DNA of 36,958 nucleotides. Source: Alistipes sp. (lineage in GTDB: Bacteria > Bacteroidota > Bacteroidia > Bacteroidales > Rikenellaceae). The notes under the pieces are model-generated. The model was not told the DNA's origin, did no database searches, and saw only the letters and a list, made by a program, of their open reading frames with translations. A program made the translations under genes and the position numbers. Positions 1 through 8,506 of the stretch are shown here, piece after piece. Location: NCBI GenBank assembly GCA_017546725.1, contig JAFYRX010000039.1:1-36958 (forward strand). The letters are read 5' to 3'. The stretch's first letter is position 1, and each line of letters begins with the position of its first letter.

Positions 1-180
1 CAGATGAATTTTAGGAAAAAGGATAAGCGGAGAAATTTCCGTTAAAAAACGGAGAATTTTTCACGAAGTAAAAACGCGAAGGCGTCCGTTTTAGGAAATT
101 TGTTCGGTTAGCCCCTAAAATTTATCACTGCGCCGCTTTTTGCTCACCTTTTTACGGCTAAAAAGGTGAAAAAGAAAGTA
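1..180 (+). repeat. Dispersed repeat, module F (with degraded module E end)
   Basis: This stretch is an inverted relative of 8644-8800. Shared blocks include CGGAGAATTTTTCACGAAGT (46-65 here) followed by AAAACGCG and GGCGTCCGTTTT, and further right a hairpin in which CACCTTTTT pairs with AAAAAGGTG (about 147-167). The left 45 bases look like a decayed module E. I see no coding capacity. It lies downstream of the PAP2 gene and may extend past the window edge. Confidence 0.6.
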
Positions 181-183
181 AAT

Positions 184-218
184 AAAAATTCTCCCACTAT
201 GTGAGTGGGAGAATTTTT
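184..218 (-). terminator. Bidirectional intrinsic terminator after the PAP2 gene
   Basis: A perfect 14 bp stem pairs 184-197 with 205-218 around the 7-base loop TATGTGA. On the minus strand the stem ends in a T run, directly downstream of the PAP2 stop at 250. The AAATTCTCCC start resembles module B, so B and this terminator may be related. Confidence 0.8.
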
Positions 219-249
219 AGTATTATTACCTTGAATCAATCTTACATTA

Positions 250-1062
250 TTAGAAGCATATCGCGCACGATGCTCCTGCGGCCTTGAACTCCGAGTAGTA
301 TACAGGCGCAACTGCTACAGCCGAAGAACTCTTCAGGTTGAACAATTTGCGGCTCAAGGGCAACATCCAATAACCTATGCGTGCCGAGAGTATACCCACC
401 GCAGCCCCTCCTATGGTGTCGGTAATCCAGTGGCGGTCGTTATACAGACGCATAAATCCCACGCCCGTAGCGATGACGTATGCTGGTATGCCGTATGCCC
501 AGCCATACTCCGTGCGGACCAACTCTGCTCCCGCAAAGGCTGTAGTTGTATGTCCCGATGGGAAGGAGTTATGTTCTGCGAAGTTGGGGCGTTGCTCACG
601 AATCGTATATTTCAGTCCATTCACAAGGGCCGTCTCTGCGATGAATGTCACAGCCGCCACACACACCTTCTCAGGGAACGTATGTTTCGACTTGGTGGGC
701 AGGGCCGACAAACCAAGATACATAGCCGTCGGTAGATACTGCAGGTAGTCGTCAAAGTGCATCGGGCAGTTGCCACGTATCTGCAGGGCCTTCTCTCTGA
801 CCTTGAGGTCCAACTTGTTCAGCGGAGCGTTTTCGCCAATGCCGAGTGCACCTACAGTAAACAGTGCGGCAGGAGCGATTAGTTGTTTTGGTCGAAATGT
901 CGTTGTGTAGTCACTCTTTTCGTGCCACCAGCCCTTCTTGGCGGCGGTATTGCTTACGGCCAAAGAGTCCTTGCCGTAAGAGTCTGCAAGGCCCTCTGCC
1001 TGTGCCACTACCGACACAAAGAGCATAGAGCAGGTTAGGATTATTGTCAATATTTGCCTCAT
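250..1062 (-). CDS. Secreted PAP2-family phosphatase
   Basis: The product is a 270-residue type 2 phosphatidic acid phosphatase, likely acting on a lipid phosphate or pyrophosphate at the periplasmic face of the inner membrane. All three PAP2 motifs are present: K151-x6-R158-P159, P168-S-G-H171, and R205-x5-H211-x3-D215, which holds the catalytic histidine and aspartate. The ATG at 1062 was chosen because it starts a clean signal peptide (hydrophobic core, then AQA at residues 20-22); an upstream in-frame ATG at 1104 would add 14 residues before it. The upstream methyltransferase gene ends 119 bp away, so the gene may have its own promoter (a TAnnTTTG match lies at 1136-1143). LpxE/LpxF-like lipid A dephosphorylation is possible, but the substrate cannot be read from sequence. 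Confidence 0.88.
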   Translation of the reverse strand: MRQILTIILTCSMLFVSVVAQAEGLADSYGKDSLAVSNTAAKKGWWHEKSDYTTTFRPKQLIAPAALFTVGALGIGENAPLNKLDLKVREKALQIRGNCPMHFDDYLQYLPTAMYLGLSALPTKSKHTFPEKVCVAAVTFIAETALVNGLKYTIREQRPNFAEHNSFPSGHTTTAFAGAELVRTEYGWAYGIPAYVIATGVGFMRLYNDRHWITDTIGGAAVGILSARIGYWMLPLSRKLFNLKSSSAVAVAPVYYSEFKAAGASCAICF

Positions 1063-1135
1063 ATTGATACAAATATAACAATAAAAATCTATTTTATACC
1101 ACAAATGGGCACAAATAGTTCAAACCGTCGTTGCT

Positions 1136-1143
1136 CAAATGTA
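1136..1143 (-). promoter_or_regulatory. Possible -7 box for the PAP2 gene
   Basis: The minus strand reads TACATTTG, a full match to the Bacteroidetes -7 consensus TAnnTTTG, about 70 bases upstream of the PAP2 start. No good -33 TTTG is seen at the right spacing, so the call is weak. Confidence 0.3.
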
Positions 1144-1181
1144 GGGATGGATAAAGGAGTAATAAGAGAATATACTTCTTG

Positions 1182-2333
1182 CTACTCCAACCAGATGGTG
1201 TAGCATTTGCCGCCTATGCGTGTCAGGGCTATGCGGTGGGTGTTGCCACTGCGCAGAGAGCACTTGCGGCGCACCTCATCCAGCGACGAGGGGAAGTCGC
1301 GCATAATGATATCGACACCCTTGCCCTTCAGTTGGCGGCGCAGGGCCTTGCTGTCGTACTCCTCTATTTTTGTGATTGGCTCTGTGCGGCCGAGCACCCC
1401 CTCGGGCCTCTGGCGTGCAAAGCCGAATGAGTTGTTGTTCCAGATGTCAGCCTTGCCTTGCAGTGCCGATGCCGTCAGGCGGGCCTTCTGCAACGCTACG
1501 TCGGGGATTATTAGGTAACGATACTCCTCGGGGATGAACTCCTGCGACGAAAAAGTTGCATTCATAGCCTCATCGCGGCTCACCTCATAACGTCCTGCAC
1601 CCACAGCCTCGGCTGCCAGGCGGGGCATAGAGCCATCTATGTATATCATCACCTCCTTGCACTCGCCACCGAGCGAAATGACCTCCACTGAGCAATCGCC
1701 AAAGAGCCTGAAGGCCTCATCGACATCAAACAGCGGCGAATTCTTTATCGCCACACGTTGGCTCACGCGCTTAATGGCGGGCCACAGCGCAATCATATTG
1801 GGCGAGCAATCCTCCAGCCTCACAACTCTGCGCCCCTCGGCTGTACGACGGTCGGGGTCGGCATATACCCAATCGAATTGCTCCTTGCACGAGGCCAGAT
1901 AATCCTCGGCAGAAGATGTAACTACCTCTATATTAGTGATGTTTAATCGTCGCAGATTCTCCCTAACCACCTCGGCCAGCACCTCGTCACGCTCGATGGC
2001 GACCACACGCTTGAATCGCTCGGCAAAGGCCATCGAGTCTATGCCCAATCCGCAGGTGAGGTCGAGCAATGTCTCGCCCTCGATGCGCTTGGCGGCGGCA
2101 CACTGCTCGCTCGACGACTGCTCGAAGGCGCGTTGCGGGATGATGCAACGTGCCGAATATAGCGCAGGCAGTTTGGTGCGTGCTCGTTGCAGATACTTCA
2201 CCTGCGTGGCTACCTCGCGGGCGTGAGGAATCTTGCTGTCGAGAGCAATGCGTACGGGGTCACGCTCGATGTTCTTATCGATGGCGGTGCGTACATCCTC
2301 GCGCAGTAGTATCTCTATCTCCTCGCGTGTCAT
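1182..2333 (-). CDS. PG1098-like class I SAM-dependent methyltransferase
   Basis: This 383-residue protein has a helical N-terminal part, a Rossmann-type methyltransferase core, and a C-terminal part resembling the THUMP-like/PG1098 ferredoxin-like domains of Bacteroidetes homologues. Motif I is DLTCGLGIDS (91-100), the acidic residue after beta-2 is in AIERDE (about 112-117), and the catalytic-loop motif is ADPDRR (158-163). RNA methylation is likely by analogy with the THUMP-like arrangement, but the substrate is unproven. It is third in an operon with the HAD hydrolase and DUF486 genes; the preceding stop is 24 bp upstream. There is no signal peptide, so it should be cytoplasmic. Confidence 0.85.
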   Translation of the reverse strand: MTREEIEILLREDVRTAIDKNIERDPVRIALDSKIPHAREVATQVKYLQRARTKLPALYSARCIIPQRAFEQSSSEQCAAAKRIEGETLLDLTCGLGIDSMAFAERFKRVVAIERDEVLAEVVRENLRRLNITNIEVVTSSAEDYLASCKEQFDWVYADPDRRTAEGRRVVRLEDCSPNMIALWPAIKRVSQRVAIKNSPLFDVDEAFRLFGDCSVEVISLGGECKEVMIYIDGSMPRLAAEAVGAGRYEVSRDEAMNATFSSQEFIPEEYRYLIIPDVALQKARLTASALQGKADIWNNNSFGFARQRPEGVLGRTEPITKIEEYDSKALRRQLKGKGVDIIMRDFPSSLDEVRRKCSLRSGNTHRIALTRIGGKCYTIWLE

Positions 2334-2357
2334 TCTTTCAGTCAGGGTGGGGGTGGG

Positions 2358-2726
2358 TTACTTCATAAAGATGAAATATACGGCCAAAATCAAGCATCCG
2401 AAGGCTGCGAAGTGGTTCCACTGCAGCGACTCGCCTCGGAAGAAGATGGTCGTAAAGAGTGTAAAGATGATGAGCGTGATGACCTCCTGCATCACCTTGA
2501 GTTGCATCAGCGTGAAGGGGCCTCCGTTACCCGTGAAACCTATTCTGTTGGCAGGTATCTGGCACGAATATTCGGCCAAAGCGATACCCCACGAAAAGAT
2601 GATAACGAGCCACAGTGGCCACGATGAAATGAGTTTCATCTGTTGCAACTTCAGGTGGCCATACCACGCAAAGGTCATAAATATGTTCGATACTACCAAC
2701 AGTAGTATGGTGTATATTGCTTTCAT
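2358..2726 (-). CDS. DUF486 (DMT-like) small membrane protein
   Basis: The product is 122 residues with four predicted membrane helices (about 3-20, 33-52, 73-95 and 101-121). Length and sequence fit the DUF486 family, distant relatives of drug/metabolite transporters. The conserved middle segment around residues 50-75 (AEYSCQIPANRIG, then GPFTLMQLK) is typical of the family. Its transport function, if any, is unknown; dimers would be expected from the four-helix size. It lies 10 bp after the HAD gene and 24 bp before the methyltransferase gene, consistent with one transcript. Confidence 0.88.
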   Translation of the reverse strand: MKAIYTILLLVVSNIFMTFAWYGHLKLQQMKLISSWPLWLVIIFSWGIALAEYSCQIPANRIGFTGNGGPFTLMQLKVMQEVITLIIFTLFTTIFFRGESLQWNHFAAFGCLILAVYFIFMK

Positions 2727-2736
2727 TATGAGTTAA

Positions 2737-3573
2737 TTAAAATGTTTTCAACTCCTCCAGAGCCACATCTGCCGCAATCTTGTCGATTATGCGTTTTACC
2801 ACTTTGTCAATCTCCGAGTCTTCGGTGTAGTCGGCGGCGCAGACGTAGTTCACACGGTTGTCGCGTATGAGGGTGTTCATCTCACGGCGTTTGCTCTTGT
2901 CCTCGGGGTTGTAAACGGCAATCGAGTGTCCGCCGTAGTTCTTCACCAAGCGCATACAGGGGATGTCTGTCGTACCGTCACCCACATAAATCATACGCTT
3001 GAACGGTACGGGGCGGTGCTCCTCCTCCATATAGCGGTTCACCAGACGTGTGTCGTAAACCGACTCCACACCCTTGTTAATCTTGAAGATGAACTGTGTC
3101 TTGTTGGTGTAGTTAATCGCCACCGCAGGCCAATAGGCTATGCCATCGACGTTGTAGAGGAACGAGCAGGCATAGATGTGCTTGAACTCGTGGGCGATGG
3201 ATGTACCCTCGATAATCTCCTTCAGTCCCGATGAGTTGATGTAGTGCAGCAGGCGCAGACCACGCTCCTCGGCATAGCGGTTCATACGTCCGAACCACTC
3301 CTCGACACCCGCAAAGTAACGGACGTGGCGGCCCGACTCCTGAAACGCCTCACGACGCAACGAGAGGTCTTTGCTCTGTGCCTCCTGAATCATACGAGCC
3401 ATATAGGCCAATACGGGGTCGGCATCCTGTGTCTCGGCCAGCACGTTGGCATCGGTCCAAAACTCACGGTTGCTCTTACCCACGGCGGGTATGAAGTCGT
3501 ACTCCTGCATATTGCCAGGAGAGAGTGTGCCGTCAAAATCGTAAATGAGTGCTACGGTCTTTTTCTGCGTCAT
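2737..3573 (-). CDS. HAD-superfamily hydrolase
   Basis: This 278-residue cytoplasmic phosphatase-like protein carries the haloacid dehalogenase motifs: motif I is YDFDGTL with the nucleophile D12 and acid/base D14, motif II is the serine in HYINSSG, and motif IV is VGDGTTDIPC with two acidic residues. The small cap between motifs I and II and the overall layout resemble phosphoserine-phosphatase-like HAD proteins (PF12710). The substrate is not apparent. It is the first gene of a three-gene operon; a TAACTTTG -7 box lies about 30 bases upstream and overlaps the terminator of the M13 gene. Confidence 0.85.
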   Translation of the reverse strand: MTQKKTVALIYDFDGTLSPGNMQEYDFIPAVGKSNREFWTDANVLAETQDADPVLAYMARMIQEAQSKDLSLRREAFQESGRHVRYFAGVEEWFGRMNRYAEERGLRLLHYINSSGLKEIIEGTSIAHEFKHIYACSFLYNVDGIAYWPAVAINYTNKTQFIFKINKGVESVYDTRLVNRYMEEEHRPVPFKRMIYVGDGTTDIPCMRLVKNYGGHSIAVYNPEDKSKRREMNTLIRDNRVNYVCAADYTEDSEIDKVVKRIIDKIAADVALEELKTF

Positions 3574-3602
3574 AATGCATTAGGTTTTATATGTTTGTAA
3601 AA

Positions 3603-3610
3603 CAAAGTTA
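3603..3610 (-). promoter_or_regulatory. Candidate -7 box of the HAD operon
   Basis: The minus strand reads TAACTTTG, a perfect TAnnTTTG match, about 30 bases before the HAD start codon. The box occupies the 3' arm of the preceding terminator hairpin. No convincing -33 box is visible. The same octamer occurs upstream of queD and sppA. Confidence 0.4.
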
Positions 3611-3638
3611 GCGTAATTTCTGGGATTACGCTAACTTT
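3604..3638 (-). terminator. Intrinsic terminator of the M13 peptidase gene
   Basis: A perfect 13 bp stem (3604-3616 with 3626-3638) surrounds a 9-base loop. On the minus strand it is followed by TTTGTTTT-like sequence, and on plus by a short T run. It sits 18 bases beyond the M13 stop codon. Confidence 0.75.
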
Positions 3639-3655
3639 TTCCGACTTAAATCGCT

Positions 3656-5692
3656 TTACCAGATGATAATGCGCTCCTTCTCGGCGAGGAACATCTCGCC
3701 ATCGGTGATGCCGAAGGCCTCGTAGAACGATTCGATGTTGCGCAACGTAGCATTCACACGGTTGCGGCCCAACGAGTGTACATCGACCTTCGTAAGGCGT
3801 GCAATCTCCTCGTCGCGGATGTTCTGTCCCCAAATTGTGGCGTATGAGAGGTAGAAACGCTGCTCGGCAGTGAAGCCGTCGATAGGCTCGGGCTTGCCAG
3901 CCTCGCCAAACGAGTTCTGCAATGCGGTGTATGCTACACGCAGACCACCCTGGTCGGCAATGTTCTCGCCGAGTGACAACGCACCGTCGGCCATAATTGC
4001 GGGCTGGTCACCCTTGGCGGGCAACACCTCTATCTTGTTGAACTGCTCAACCAATACGTCGGTACGGCTCTTGAATGCGGCAGCATCCTCTTCGGTCCAC
4101 CAGTTGTTCATATTACCGTCCTTGTCGAATTGGCGGCCCTGGTCGTCAAAGCCGTGAGTCATCTCGTGGCCGATAACCACACCGATAGCACCATAGTTCA
4201 CAGCATCGTCAGCCGCAGAGTTGTAGAACGGGGGCTGGAGAATAGCGGCGGGGAAGCAAATCTCGTTAGTAGTGGGGTTGTAGTAGGCATTCACGGTCTG
4301 GGGTGACATAAACCACTCGTCACGGTCAACCTCCTTGCCCAACTTCGAGATGTTGTCGCGTGTGTACCAAGTGTTTGCACGCTTGATATTCTCCCAATAT
4401 GACTGCTTGGGGTCGATTGTGAGTGATGAGTAATCCTTCCACTTGTCGGGGTAGCCAATCTTCACGGTGAACGAAGCCAACTTCTCGTGAGCCTTCGCCT
4501 TTGTGGCATCCGACATCCACTCCAGAGCGTCGATATGCTCGCCCAAAGCCACCTGCAGGTTCTTCACCATATCGGTCATACGCTGCTTGTCGTTCTCGGG
4601 GAAGTATTTTGCTACATAAATCTCACCTACAGCCTCGCTCAAGATGTTGTTGGGTACAGCCATAGCACGCTTCCAGCGGGGACGCATCTCCTGCTGGCCC
4701 GACATCAGGCGACCAAAGAACTCGAAGTTAGCCTCATACAAGTCGTCACCCACGTAACCTGCTGCGCTACGCAATACGCTGGCAGCCAAGTAGTTCTTGA
4801 TTGTTGAGAGTGACTCCTTCTTCAGTAGGTCGTTCATATGGTCCAAAACCTCGGGCTGTCCCAAGATAATCTTATCGAACTCGCCGATGCCCATCTCCGA
4901 GAAGTAAACACCCCAATCGAATGCCGTATAACGCTTCACGAAGTCGGCCTTCGACATAGGGTTGTAGTTAGCCTCGACGTCACGCAACTGTACGTTTGTG
5001 CGGAACTTCTCGGCCATCTTGGTCTCAAATGCCATCACATCCTCGGCCATAGCCGCAGCATTCTCGGCGCCGTAGATTGTAAATGCCTTTGTGAGCCACT
5101 CGGTGTAGCCCTTGCGCTTTGCCTCGTTCTCATCACCAAAGTAGTAGTCGCGGTTACCCATACCCAAACCCGACTGCTCGGCATAGAGGGCGTTGATGTT
5201 GCTGTTCAACAGGTCGGCGCTCACGCCAATGCTGAACAAGGGGTTACCTGCGGCTGTGTGGATGCGAGCCGTAGCGATAGCCACCTCGGTGAGGTTGTTG
5301 AGGGCCATAATCTGGTTGATATCGTTCTTTACGGGAGTGATACCCTCCTGATTCAAGCGTACAGAGTCCAAGCCCATAGTGTAGAGGTCCGAAATTTTCT
5401 GCTCCACGCTGCCACGCTCGGCCTCCGACTTGGTCATCGAGGCGAAGAGGTCGTTGAGGCGAATCTCGTTGTTCTCGCGCAACACGTCAAATGTACCGTA
5501 GCGAGCGAACTCGGGCTTCAAGGGGTTATTCTTTTGCCAGCCGCCCGTAGCGTACTGGTAAAAATCGTTGTTCAGAGCGATGCTCTCGTCAAAGTTGGCA
5601 CGGTCGATAGCGGGCGTAGCAGGCTGCTCGGCCACATTGTTGCAACTTGCCATAAATGCAATGGTTGTAATGGTTAATAAAATACGTTTCAT
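3656..5692 (-). CDS. M13 (neprilysin-type) zinc metallopeptidase lipoprotein
   Basis: The product is 678 residues, normal for M13 peptidases (PepO/neprilysin type), which cleave peptides of limited size. The start is a lipoprotein signal with lipobox FMAS before C17, placing the enzyme on the cell envelope. The N-terminal domain has the DFYQYATGGW signature (about 44-53). The catalytic domain shows the substrate-binding NAYY motif, the zinc site H509-E510-M-T-H513, and the third ligand in E576-N-I-A-D580. The chain ends in a C-terminal tryptophan, typical of the family. It appears to be a single-gene unit: a dispersed repeat precedes it and a strong terminator follows it. Peptide nutrition is the likely role, though the substrate is not shown. 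Confidence 0.95.
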   Translation of the reverse strand: MKRILLTITTIAFMASCNNVAEQPATPAIDRANFDESIALNNDFYQYATGGWQKNNPLKPEFARYGTFDVLRENNEIRLNDLFASMTKSEAERGSVEQKISDLYTMGLDSVRLNQEGITPVKNDINQIMALNNLTEVAIATARIHTAAGNPLFSIGVSADLLNSNINALYAEQSGLGMGNRDYYFGDENEAKRKGYTEWLTKAFTIYGAENAAAMAEDVMAFETKMAEKFRTNVQLRDVEANYNPMSKADFVKRYTAFDWGVYFSEMGIGEFDKIILGQPEVLDHMNDLLKKESLSTIKNYLAASVLRSAAGYVGDDLYEANFEFFGRLMSGQQEMRPRWKRAMAVPNNILSEAVGEIYVAKYFPENDKQRMTDMVKNLQVALGEHIDALEWMSDATKAKAHEKLASFTVKIGYPDKWKDYSSLTIDPKQSYWENIKRANTWYTRDNISKLGKEVDRDEWFMSPQTVNAYYNPTTNEICFPAAILQPPFYNSAADDAVNYGAIGVVIGHEMTHGFDDQGRQFDKDGNMNNWWTEEDAAAFKSRTDVLVEQFNKIEVLPAKGDQPAIMADGALSLGENIADQGGLRVAYTALQNSFGEAGKPEPIDGFTAEQRFYLSYATIWGQNIRDEEIARLTKVDVHSLGRNRVNATLRNIESFYEAFGITDGEMFLAEKERIIIW

Positions 5693-5724
5693 CTATTTTG
5701 TCTTGAGTTTTTACTTTTTTGCAA

Positions 5725-5814
5725 GTCATTGCGAGGCTTGGTACAAGCCGTGGCAATCTCCTGCATCCCTGATAGTGGAAGATTACCACAGTTGCTACGC
5801 TCCTTCGTAATGAC
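5725..5814. repeat. Module D palindromic repeat, short form
   Basis: This 90 bp element begins GTCATTGCGAGG and ends with its near inverse, CCTTCGTAATGAC, giving 13-14 bp terminal inverted repeats. Relatives are at 8507-8623, 28253-28311, 32541-32712 and a decayed copy at 34150-34190. It fills the gap between the metallophosphoesterase stop and the M13 start. It resembles small non-autonomous repeats known across many bacteria that are often mistranslated as short proteins. Confidence 0.8.
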
Positions 5815-5831
5815 AAGTGTATTTTCCTTAT

Positions 5832-6743
5832 CTATCCTCTTCTCATTACCCTGTCGGGGCAGTCACGAAATCCCTCTACGATGATGTCGCCATCGGGCAT
5901 AACCTCTATAATGGCGTAGGAGTTGTGTTCGGGGGCTGACTTCTCAATCATTCCGTTCAGCGTCAGGTAGTGTATGCCCGCGCGGTGGCTGTGATGGCCA
6001 GGGTGATGATGCCCCTGAATGACAGCCAGCACCTGCTCGTTGCGCTCCAGCACCTCGACAACCTTCTCGGCATTGCTGACGCATAGTTTACGGCTTACGG
6101 TAGAGAAACTATCCAGCATCTGATGCACAAAAATCAGCGTCGGCTGCTTGCTGTGCGCTGCGAGTTCCTGCTCCAGCCACTCCAACTCCTCCTGCGGAAT
6201 CATCGCCTTGGTCCAGTCGAAGTTGCCACGCGAGTAGGGGTTGCCGTCGAGGTTGAAGTTGGCATCAAGAACTATGCAACGGTAGCCGTTCGCCGAGAAC
6301 GAGTAGTAACTCCTGCCCGTTGTGCGGCCCTCGTTGGTGGTGTGTGCCAAAAACTCCTCTTTCGTCAGGCAATCCATATCGTGGTTACCCAAAACGTGGT
6401 ACGACGGACCGTCGAAGCGTTTGAACTCACGCTCTATGGCATCCAGGAAACGCAACGTAGGCTCTGCTGCAGAGTCCGTAGTGGTATCCTTCATATCGCC
6501 CAACTCGATGATAAAGTCGAGGTTAGAGCGATTGAACTCCCTGATGGCCTCCTGCATCTTGAGCATAGAGTCGCGGTAGTAGCGTGTGCCACTCGGCTCG
6601 CGGTCAGCATAGTGAGCATCGGTGATGACTCCAAAGCGCAGACCACGCCCTTTGCGGGCCGCCACGACCTCCTCAGGCAACCGCCCTGCAGCGAGGAGCA
6701 ACGCTCCGCTTGAGAGGTATTTCAAAAATTCGCTGCGACGCAT
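5832..6743 (-). CDS. Secreted calcineurin-like metallophosphoesterase
   Basis: This 303-residue protein has a Tat-like or Sec signal (twin arginine R2-R3, hydrophobic stretch about 10-20). The metal-binding motifs of calcineurin-like phosphoesterases are intact: D42-x-H44, G82-D83, G119-N-H-D122, a histidine in FVHQ, and the GHHHPGHH cluster near residue 245. It should be a periplasmic or surface phosphoesterase using a two-metal centre; the phosphorylated substrate is unknown. It stands alone between two repeat-containing gaps. A 10 bp leader hairpin lies at 6781-6804. Confidence 0.87.
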   Translation of the reverse strand: MRRSEFLKYLSSGALLLAAGRLPEEVVAARKGRGLRFGVITDAHYADREPSGTRYYRDSMLKMQEAIREFNRSNLDFIIELGDMKDTTTDSAAEPTLRFLDAIEREFKRFDGPSYHVLGNHDMDCLTKEEFLAHTTNEGRTTGRSYYSFSANGYRCIVLDANFNLDGNPYSRGNFDWTKAMIPQEELEWLEQELAAHSKQPTLIFVHQMLDSFSTVSRKLCVSNAEKVVEVLERNEQVLAVIQGHHHPGHHSHRAGIHYLTLNGMIEKSAPEHNSYAIIEVMPDGDIIVEGFRDCPDRVMRRG

Positions 6744-6780
6744 CGTTAGGTAAGATTAAGGAATCTATTATCAATCAATT

Positions 6781-6804
6781 AAGGGCCGAGCGGACTCGAC
6801 CCTT
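6781..6804 (-). promoter_or_regulatory. Leader hairpin of the metallophosphoesterase gene
   Basis: On the minus strand AAGGGTCGAG pairs with CTCGGCCCTT around TCCG, with one G-U pair. It lies about 40 bases upstream of the ATG and has no T run, so it is more likely a leader structure than a terminator. Confidence 0.4.
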
Positions 6805-6823
6805 AAAATTTATTTTGTATCTC

Positions 6824-6866
6824 AAAAATTCATTTTTCGTGAGGGCTCCCTACGAGAAACAATTTT
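6824..6866. repeat. Imperfect palindrome, short copy
   Basis: AAAATTCATTTTTCGTGAGGG (21 bases, split here as AAAATTCATT and TTTCGTGAGGG) is followed after two bases by its near inverse, ending CGAGAAACAATTTT. Its left half is repeated at 6894-6917 and its right half at 6990-7013. Confidence 0.6.
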
Positions 6867-6892
6867 CAAGAAGTTGGTTAAACCCCTCTCCC

Positions 6893-7014
6893 TGAAAATT
6901 CATTTATCGTGAGGGTTTTCAAGGCTTGCGCAGCGACATAATGCGGAGCATACTGGCGTATGTGAGCAATTATGGCGCAAGCGTAACGCAGAAAACACCA
7001 CGAGAAATAATTTT
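6893..7014. repeat. Palindrome with central stem-loop insert, long copy
   Basis: The outer arms (6894-6920 and 6990-7013) are inverted copies of each other and match the short palindrome at 6824-6866. The centre holds nested stems: GCTTGCGC with GCGCAAGC, CATAAT with ATTATG, and CATAC with GTATG. The right arm ends one base before the pgk stop codon, so the element may also form the 3' end of pgk mRNA. Confidence 0.6.
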
Positions 7015-7015
7015 G

Positions 7016-8278
7016 CTACTTGCGGATAGCAGCTACACCAGGCAACTCCTTACCCTCCATATACTCCAACAATGCGCCACCGCCTGTTGAAACGTAAGAT
7101 ACCTTGTCAGCCAAACCGAACTTGTTGATACAAGCAACAGAGTCACCACCACCGATGAGTGAGAACGCACCGTTAGCAGTAGCCTCAGCGATAGCATCAG
7201 CAACAGCCTTTGAACCTGTAGCGAACTTGTCAATCTCAAATACACCTACGGGACCATTCCAAAGGATAGTCTTGCACTCCTTAATCTCCTCAGCGAAGAG
7301 CTCCTTACCCTTTGAAGCGATGTCAACACCCTCCCAAGCGTCGGGAATGCAGTTTACGCAAGCCTCCTCAGTGTTAGCATCCTGTGAGAAATCGTCAGCG
7401 ATAAGAGCGTCGGGTGAAGTAACAATCTTGATACCATTCTCCTCAGCCTTCTTCAAAATCTCCAATGCTACGGGGAACATATCGGGCTCGCAGATTGACT
7501 TACCTACCTTACCACCCTGTGCAGCAGCGAATGTGTATGTCATACCACCACCGATGATAATCTTGTCGCACTTCTCCATCAACTTCTCGATGATAGTAAT
7601 CTTTGTAGATACCTTTGAACCACCTACGATAGCCACGAAAGGACGCTGGGGGTTAGACATCACACCGTCGATAGCCTTCAACTCGTTCTCCATAACGTAA
7701 CCGAACATCTTGTCATTGGGGAAGTAATCAGCGATAAGCGCTGTAGATGAGTGAGCACGGTGTGCAGTACCGAAAGCGTCGTTGATGTAGCAATCAGCGT
7801 ATGAAGCCAACTTCTTCACGAACTCCTTCTGGGGACCCTCTTTCAAGGCCTTCTTTGCAGCCTTCTTCTCCTCGTCGGTAGCGTCCTCTGCCAAGCCACG
7901 GGGCTTACCCTCCTCCTCAGCATAGAAACGAAGGTTCTCCAAAAGCATAACCTCACCGGGTTTCAATGCAGCAGCCATTTCGGCAGCCTTCTCGCCCATA
8001 CAGTCACCAGCGAACTCAACCTTAACACCCAAACGAGCCTCGATAGCAGGGATAATCTGCTCCAATGAGAACTTGGGGTCGGGGTTCTTCTTGGGACGGC
8101 CCAAGTGTGACATCAAAATAACGGCACCACCCTTCTCCAATACCTTCTTGATAGTGGGGATAGCAGCACGGATACGAGTATCGTCTGTTACCTGACCTTC
8201 GCCATTGAGGGGCACATTGAAATCTACGCGGATGATTGCGCGTTTGCCAGTGAAATCGTAATTGTCGATTGCAAACAT
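7016..8278 (-). CDS. pgk: Phosphoglycerate kinase
   Basis: The 420-residue protein catalyses ATP formation from 1,3-bisphosphoglycerate in glycolysis, in the cytoplasm. The N-terminal half has the signature RVDFNVPL (about 18-25) and the substrate-binding SHLGRP segment (about 58-63). The C-terminal nucleotide-binding half has [20 protein letters not shown] and the glycine-rich SLIGGGDSV and STGGGA loops. Length matches bacterial PGK. Codon choice is strongly biased (uniform third positions), as in the plus-strand porin, suggesting high expression. A TAnnTTTG box lies about 110 bases upstream, and a palindromic element follows the stop. Confidence 0.98.
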   Translation of the reverse strand: MFAIDNYDFTGKRAIIRVDFNVPLNGEGQVTDDTRIRAAIPTIKKVLEKGGAVILMSHLGRPKKNPDPKFSLEQIIPAIEARLGVKVEFAGDCMGEKAAEMAAALKPGEVMLLENLRFYAEEEGKPRGLAEDATDEEKKAAKKALKEGPQKEFVKKLASYADCYINDAFGTAHRAHSSTALIADYFPNDKMFGYVMENELKAIDGVMSNPQRPFVAIVGGSKVSTKITIIEKLMEKCDKIIIGGGMTYTFAAAQGGKVGKSICEPDMFPVALEILKKAEENGIKIVTSPDALIADDFSQDANTEEACVNCIPDAWEGVDIASKGKELFAEEIKECKTILWNGPVGVFEIDKFATGSKAVADAIAEATANGAFSLIGGGDSVACINKFGLADKVSYVSTGGGALLEYMEGKELPGVAAIRK

Positions 8279-8372
8279 AGTCTTAAATCTGTTTTTGTTT
8301 AACTTTTATTTGATTGAATTTTTCTGTTTCCTTTTCCTGGTCTCATCCATTTCCGCCCTTGCTGAGCCGAAA

Positions 8373-8394
8373 TGCCACATTCGTGGCAAATATA
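8373..8394 (-). promoter_or_regulatory. Candidate pgk promoter -7 box and start-site hairpin
   Basis: The minus strand reads TATATTTG at 8387-8394, a perfect TAnnTTTG match. It runs straight into GCCAC-GAAT-GTGGC, a 5 bp hairpin that would lie at or just after the transcription start. No TTTG is seen at the expected -33 position. The inferred leader is about 100 bases. Confidence 0.4.
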
Positions 8395-8506
8395 ATGATT
8401 ATTTTTTTAATATAGGTGTTTTGCAGACCGAAAAACATCTCTTATCAGGCATATAAGTCGCATTTTGTAGATTTTTATTCAGAATTATATCAATTAGTGT
8501 TATAGA

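Noticed and set aside
1070-1077. TATATTTG promoter box just upstream of the PAP2 start
   Set aside because: The transcription start would fall on or after the chosen ATG, leaving no leader.
4838-5677. A 279-residue plus-strand frame
   Set aside because: It is the shadow of the M13 peptidase gene, whose motifs are unambiguous on the other strand.
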